From NCBI GenBank assembly GCA_016781725.1, contig JADDPU010000419.1, forward strand, positions 1 to 9,292: a DNA stretch of 9,292 bases, in the 5' to 3' direction. A program made the translations under genes and the position numbers. Shown in pieces: positions 6,404-9,292 of this stretch. Every line of letters starts with the position of its first letter. Within the stretch, counting starts at the first letter, position 1. Under the pieces are notes generated by a model that saw only the letters and a program-made list of their open reading frames with translations, searched no databases and had not been told where the DNA came from. This stretch comes from Rubrobacter sp. (GTDB lineage Bacteria; Actinomycetota; Rubrobacteria; Rubrobacterales; Rubrobacteraceae).

Positions 6404-7096
6404 GTGGTTCAGGTAGGTTCGGCTGCGCGGGACACGGAGAAGGGGACGTACGGGGTATTAGAGCGGTTGCGGGCTTTGATCCTGACGGGCGCGTATGGCC
6501 CGGAGGAGCGGTTGGTCGAGGAGCAGCTCGCGGAGCGGCTGGGGGTGAGCCGGACGCCGGTACGGCAGGCCCTCACGATGCTCGAGGCCGAGGGGCTCGT
6601 GGAGCTCGCGCCGAACCGGGGGGCCACGGTCCGCTCTTTCACCGTCGCCGACGTGTGGGACATCTACGATTTGCGCGCGGTGCTCGAGGGGCACGCCGCG
6701 CGGCGTGCGGCTGGGCGCATCCGGAGCGACGAGCTCGCCCGGTTGCGGGAGCTGGCTGCGGAGATGGAGGGGTTGGCCGGGCGTTACGAGGACCACGAGG
6801 AGGAGATCCGGGCCCTCGTCGCGCTCAACCAGAGGTTCCACGGCACCATCGTCGAGGCGAGCCGCAACAAACGTCTGCAGCGCCTCATCAACCGTACGGT
6901 GGAGGTGCCGCTCATGTTCAAGGCCTTCTTCTTCTACACGCCGCACGAGCGGGTGATCTCCAACCACTACCACCGCCAGATCCTGCGCGCCTTGGAAGAG
7001 GGCGACGCGGACCGGGCTGAGATAGTCATGCGCGAGCACGTCTACGAGGGGCGAGACTTCGTCATAGCGGCCCTGAAGGAGGACATCAATGGCTGA
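6404..7096 (+). CDS. GntR-family transcriptional regulator, FCD (FadR C-terminal) domain
   Basis: A 230-residue regulator of the usual size for the group. The winged-helix N-terminal domain spans about 15-80: YGVLERLRALILTGAYGP, then ERLVEEQLAERLGVSRTPVR (35-54), whose LAERLGVSRTPVRQAL is the classical GntR helix-turn-helix, and LVELAPNRGATVRSFT as the wing. The all-helical FCD ligand domain follows. It has DIYDLRAVLEGHAAR (86-100), NQRFHGTI (142-149), HYHRQIL (188-194) and REHV (210-213); His146, His190 and His212 are candidate metal ligands of the FCD pocket, which in this family binds small organic acids. GTG 6404 was chosen because the longer frame would begin inside the -35 box; GGTGGGG at 6389-6395 is a modest ribosome site. 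It overlaps the next gene by 8 nt and has a palindrome at its promoter, so it probably represses its own operon. The inducer is unknown, perhaps the acid activated by the CoA-transferase. Confidence 0.92.
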   Translation: MVQVGSAARDTEKGTYGVLERLRALILTGAYGPEERLVEEQLAERLGVSRTPVRQALTMLEAEGLVELAPNRGATVRSFTVADVWDIYDLRAVLEGHAARRAAGRIRSDELARLRELAAEMEGLAGRYEDHEEEIRALVALNQRFHGTIVEASRNKRLQRLINRTVEVPLMFKAFFFYTPHERVISNHYHRQILRALEEGDADRAEIVMREHVYEGRDFVIAALKEDING

Positions 7097-8297
7097 GAAC
7101 GGAGCCCGCCCGCTCGAGGGTGTTAGGGTAGTTGAGATGGGGAGCCTGCTCGCCGGCCCTTTCTGCGGCCAGCTCCTCGCGGATTTCGGCGCCGAGGTCA
7201 TAAAGGTCGAGCCACCCGGCAAGGGCGACCCCATGCGTGTCTGGGGCCGCCACCGCAAAGACGGCCGCACCCTCTGGTGGCCCATCATCGCGCGCAACAA
7301 AAAGTCAGTTACCCTCAACCTGCGCGAAGAGGAAGGTCAGGAACTCGCCCGCAGGCTCGTTGCCGAGGCGGACGTTCTGGTCGAGAACTTCAGGCCTGGT
7401 ACGCTCGAGCGCTGGGGCTTGGGTTACGAGGACCTTAGCGGGATCAACCCTGGGCTCGTGATGGTCAGGGTCTCGGGCTTCGGGCAGACGGGGCCTTACA
7501 GGAGCCAGGCTGGTTTCGGGGCCATCGGGGAGGCTATGGGCGGCATCAGGCACGTCACGGGTTTCCCAGATCGGCCGCCGCCGCGCGCCGGCATCAGCCT
7601 CGGCGACTCGCTCGCCGCCACCTTCGGCGCCCTCGGCGCCCTGACCGCCCTCTACCACCGCGAGGCGCACGGCGGACGCGGTCAGGTGGTCGACGTCGGG
7701 ATCTACGAGGCCGTGCTGGCGCTCATGGAGAGCACCATCCCCGAGTACGTTCTAACCGGGCACGTGCGGGGCCGGACCGGGAGCGTCCTGCCTTTCATCG
7801 CGCCCTCGAACATCTACCCGACGAGGGACGAGGACTACGTGCTCATCGCAGGCAACGCGGATACCGTGTTCGGGAGGCTGGCCAAGGCCGTCGGGCACCC
7901 CGAGTGGGCCGAGGACGAGCGGTTCGCCACCCACCACGCGCGCGGCGAGAACATGGAGGAGCTAGACGAGATGATCTCCGCCTGGACGCGCGAGCGGAGC
8001 GTGGAGGAGGTGATCGAGGTTTTGGCTGAGGCCGGTGTGCCGACAGGGAAAGTGTTCACCGCCGTAGACATGGTCGAAGACCCGCACTACGCAGCCCGCG
8101 AGAACGTAGTCACCGTCGAAGACCCTGAGATCGGAGCCTTCCCTATGCAAAACGTCGTCCCCCGCCTCTCCGAGACCCCGGGCAAGGTTCGCTGGACCGG
8201 ACCCGCCCTCGGCCAGCACAACGACGAGGTCTACGGCGGGCTGCTGAAGCTCGGCGAAGAGGAGCGGGCCGGCCTTCGGGAGCGGGGGATCGTCTAG
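7089..8297 (+). CDS. Family III CoA-transferase (CaiB/BaiF)
   Basis: A 402-residue protein, the typical length of class III CoA-transferases, which move CoA between carboxylic acids through an aspartyl-CoA intermediate. Landmarks: the N-terminal PLEGVRVVEMGSLLAGPFCG (8-27); LLADFGAEVIKVEPP-GKGDP (29-48); ARNKKSVTLNL (68-78); VLVENFRPGTLERWGLGY (96-113); GFGQTGPYRSQAGFGAIGEA (130-149); and AGISLGDSLAATFGALGAL (167-185), where Asp173 is the predicted nucleophile. HGGRGQVVDVGIYEAVLALM (194-213) and the small C-terminal part complete the fold. An excellent AAGGAGG (7076-7082) precedes the ATG, inside the gntR coding region. The substrate cannot be read from the sequence. The 1-nt overlap with an HMG-CoA lyase family gene suggests it activates a hydroxy-methyl dicarboxylate, as in succinyl-CoA:HMG CoA-transferases. 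Itaconate, citramalate and mesaconate are alternatives. Confidence 0.93.
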   Translation: MAENGARPLEGVRVVEMGSLLAGPFCGQLLADFGAEVIKVEPPGKGDPMRVWGRHRKDGRTLWWPIIARNKKSVTLNLREEEGQELARRLVAEADVLVENFRPGTLERWGLGYEDLSGINPGLVMVRVSGFGQTGPYRSQAGFGAIGEAMGGIRHVTGFPDRPPPRAGISLGDSLAATFGALGALTALYHREAHGGRGQVVDVGIYEAVLALMESTIPEYVLTGHVRGRTGSVLPFIAPSNIYPTRDEDYVLIAGNADTVFGRLAKAVGHPEWAEDERFATHHARGENMEELDEMISAWTRERSVEEVIEVLAEAGVPTGKVFTAVDMVEDPHYAARENVVTVEDPEIGAFPMQNVVPRLSETPGKVRWTGPALGQHNDEVYGGLLKLGEEERAGLRERGIV

Positions 8298-9190
8298 TGC
8301 GCGTCGAGATAGTGGACGTCGGCGCCCGCGACGGTCTCCAGAACGAAGACAAGACCCTCGCCCCGTCGGCGCGCGCCGAGCTCTGCGAGAAACTCGCGGC
8401 TGCCGGCGTCCCGCGCGTCGAGGCCGCGAGCTTCGTCAACCCCAGGCGCGTCCCCCAGATGGCGGGGGCAGAGGAGGTGCTCGAGACCATCAGGCGGCGG
8501 GCTGGCACGGTCTACGCCGGTCTGGTCCTGAACGAGAAGGGCTACGAGCGGGCCATTGCGGCCGGCGTGGACGAGGTCCGCTACGCCTTCCCGGTGACAG
8601 AGACGTTCGCCAGGCGCAACCAGAACACCACGGTCGCGGAGGCCGCGGGGCTCGCTGGGAGGCTCGTCGAGCGGGCGCGGCTCGACGGGGTGCGGGTCTC
8701 TATCACGCTCTCCGCCGCCTTCGGAGACCCCTTCGAGGGACGCGTGGAACCGGGACACGTCCTGAGCATCGCCGAGCGCGTCGCCCAAGACCAGCCTGAT
8801 GAGATAGTGCTGGCCGATACCATAGGGGTTGGGGTCCCGACGCAGGTGCGCGAGCTCGTAGAGGGCGTATCGGAGTTCGGGGTTACGGTCGGGTGCCACT
8901 TCCACGACACCCGCAACACCGGGATGGCGAACGTGGTAGCCGCGGTCGAGCGTGGGGCTACGGTGCTCGACGCGTCGGTAGGGGGCACGGGGGGATGCCC
9001 TTTCGCGCCGCAAGCGACTGGGAACATCGCGACGGAGGACCTCGTGTACCTGCTGCACGGCATGGGCTACGAGACGGGGATAGACCTCGAAGCCATGATA
9101 GAGGTGGCCGCCTGGATGGCCGGGCAGCTCGGCAAAGAGCTTCCCGGCCAGGTCTACAAGGCTGGCAGCTTCGAGCCGGTCGCCGGATAA
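8297..9190 (+). CDS. mvaB: Hydroxymethylglutaryl-CoA lyase family protein
   Basis: A 297-residue TIM-barrel lyase (family about 300) that should split HMG-CoA into acetyl-CoA and acetoacetate. The family's key residues are visible: RDGLQNE (11-17) with Arg11/Asp12; the Glu of VEAASFVNPRRVPQM (41-55); ADTIGVGVP (173-181); the metal-binding HFHDT (201-205); the catalytic Cys234 in GGTGGCPFAP (229-238); and GNIATEDLVYLL (242-253). The stretch after the metal histidines reads HDTRNTGMANV rather than the more common HDTYGQALAN, and FPVTETFARRN replaces the usual S/A-SE-F segment, so this is a subfamily variant. The known acceptors of the family also include related 3-hydroxy-3-methyl acyl-CoAs. 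The GTG start overlaps the CoA-transferase stop (TAGTG), with GGGGGA 7 nt upstream. It is the last enzyme of leucine degradation by family, but here it lies in the gntR unit rather than directly after mccA. Confidence 0.9.
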   Translation: MRVEIVDVGARDGLQNEDKTLAPSARAELCEKLAAAGVPRVEAASFVNPRRVPQMAGAEEVLETIRRRAGTVYAGLVLNEKGYERAIAAGVDEVRYAFPVTETFARRNQNTTVAEAAGLAGRLVERARLDGVRVSITLSAAFGDPFEGRVEPGHVLSIAERVAQDQPDEIVLADTIGVGVPTQVRELVEGVSEFGVTVGCHFHDTRNTGMANVVAAVERGATVLDASVGGTGGCPFAPQATGNIATEDLVYLLHGMGYETGIDLEAMIEVAAWMAGQLGKELPGQVYKAGSFEPVAG

Positions 9191-9206
9191 ACAGGGGAAA
9201 GGCAAC

Positions 9207-9215
9207 AAGGAGGAG
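9207..9215 (+). promoter_or_regulatory. Shine-Dalgarno AAGGAGGAG for the hydantoinase A gene
   Basis: A near-perfect ribosome site in the 27-bp gap after the lyase. It fixes the TTG at 9218 as start, because no ATG or GTG lies between it and the conserved DVGGTFTD motif at a suitable distance. Confidence 0.8.
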
Positions 9216-9217
9216 CT

Positions 9218-9292
9218 TTGGCTTACAACGTGGCGGTGGATGTCGGGGGCACGTTTACGGACGTGCTGGTCTTCGACGAGGAGAGCGGGGAG
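9218..9292 (+). CDS. Hydantoinase A/5-oxoprolinase family subunit, 5' end
   Basis: Twenty-five codons are visible before the right edge. They begin with TTG and contain VAVDVGGTFTDVLVFDE, the N-terminal phosphate-binding signature of the Hydantoinase A / 5-oxoprolinase / acetone carboxylase beta family (ASKHA fold, ATP-dependent). Full-length members are near 650-720 residues and normally pair with a hydantoinase B subunit encoded next door, which would lie beyond this window. The start is supported by AAGGAGGAG just upstream. It follows the lyase by 27 bp on the same strand, so it is probably in the same transcription unit. Whether it is an N-methylhydantoinase, oxoprolinase or ketone carboxylase cannot be told from 25 residues. 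Confidence 0.85.
   Translation, partial: MAYNVAVDVGGTFTDVLVFDEESGE

Noticed and set aside
1..9292. CRISPR array, tRNA/rRNA gene, insertion sequence or phage element
   Set aside because: No regularly spaced repeats, transposase or integrase motifs, terminal inverted repeats or RNA-gene signatures were seen on either strand, and composition is even across the window.

Overview
The window is a catabolic region of a high-GC bacterium. G and C dominate third codon positions, GTG and TTG starts are common, and genes are packed with short overlaps. The overall look suggests an actinobacterium, possibly Rubrobacter-like; this is an inference from composition and protein style, not from a marker gene.

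Layout. At the left edge (1-89, minus strand) is the 5' end of a small membrane protein of the GlsB/YeaQ/YmgE (transglycosylase-associated) family. A 170-bp divergent intergenic region rich in short inverted repeats (90-259) separates it from a plus-strand cluster. The first block, 260-6295, reads acyl-CoA dehydrogenase, small DUF1330-like protein, methylcrotonyl-CoA-type carboxylase beta subunit, methylglutaconyl-type enoyl-CoA hydratase, and biotin carboxylase/biotin-carrier alpha subunit. This is the liuA-B-C-D order known from leucine/isovalerate catabolism, with one extra small gene.

A second transcription unit starts near 6341. It has a clear sigma70-type promoter (TTGACA, 17 bp, TAAGAT) that abuts a perfect 10-bp palindrome, TTGTATACAA, a likely operator. 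It encodes a GntR/FCD regulator, a family III (CaiB/BaiF) CoA-transferase, an HMG-CoA lyase family protein and the first 25 codons of a hydantoinase A/5-oxoprolinase subunit that runs off the right edge. The first three genes overlap by 8 and 1 nt, so they are almost certainly co-transcribed; the last follows after 27 bp.

Working together, the first block would dehydrogenate a branched acyl-CoA, carboxylate the 3-methyl-enoyl-CoA and hydrate the product to HMG-CoA. The lyase in the second block would cleave HMG-CoA to acetyl-CoA and acetoacetate. Putting the lyase under its own regulator with a CoA-transferase suggests a second entry point, in which a free hydroxy-methyl dicarboxylate is activated to its CoA ester and cleaved. 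Two details complicate a plain leucine reading: the dehydrogenase has its catalytic Glu in the general acyl-CoA dehydrogenase position rather than the isovaleryl-CoA dehydrogenase position, and the lyase has a variant metal-site motif. Every protein belongs to a known family. The gene combination, operator architecture and subfamily variations are the parts worth following up; nothing seen demonstrates a wholly new system.
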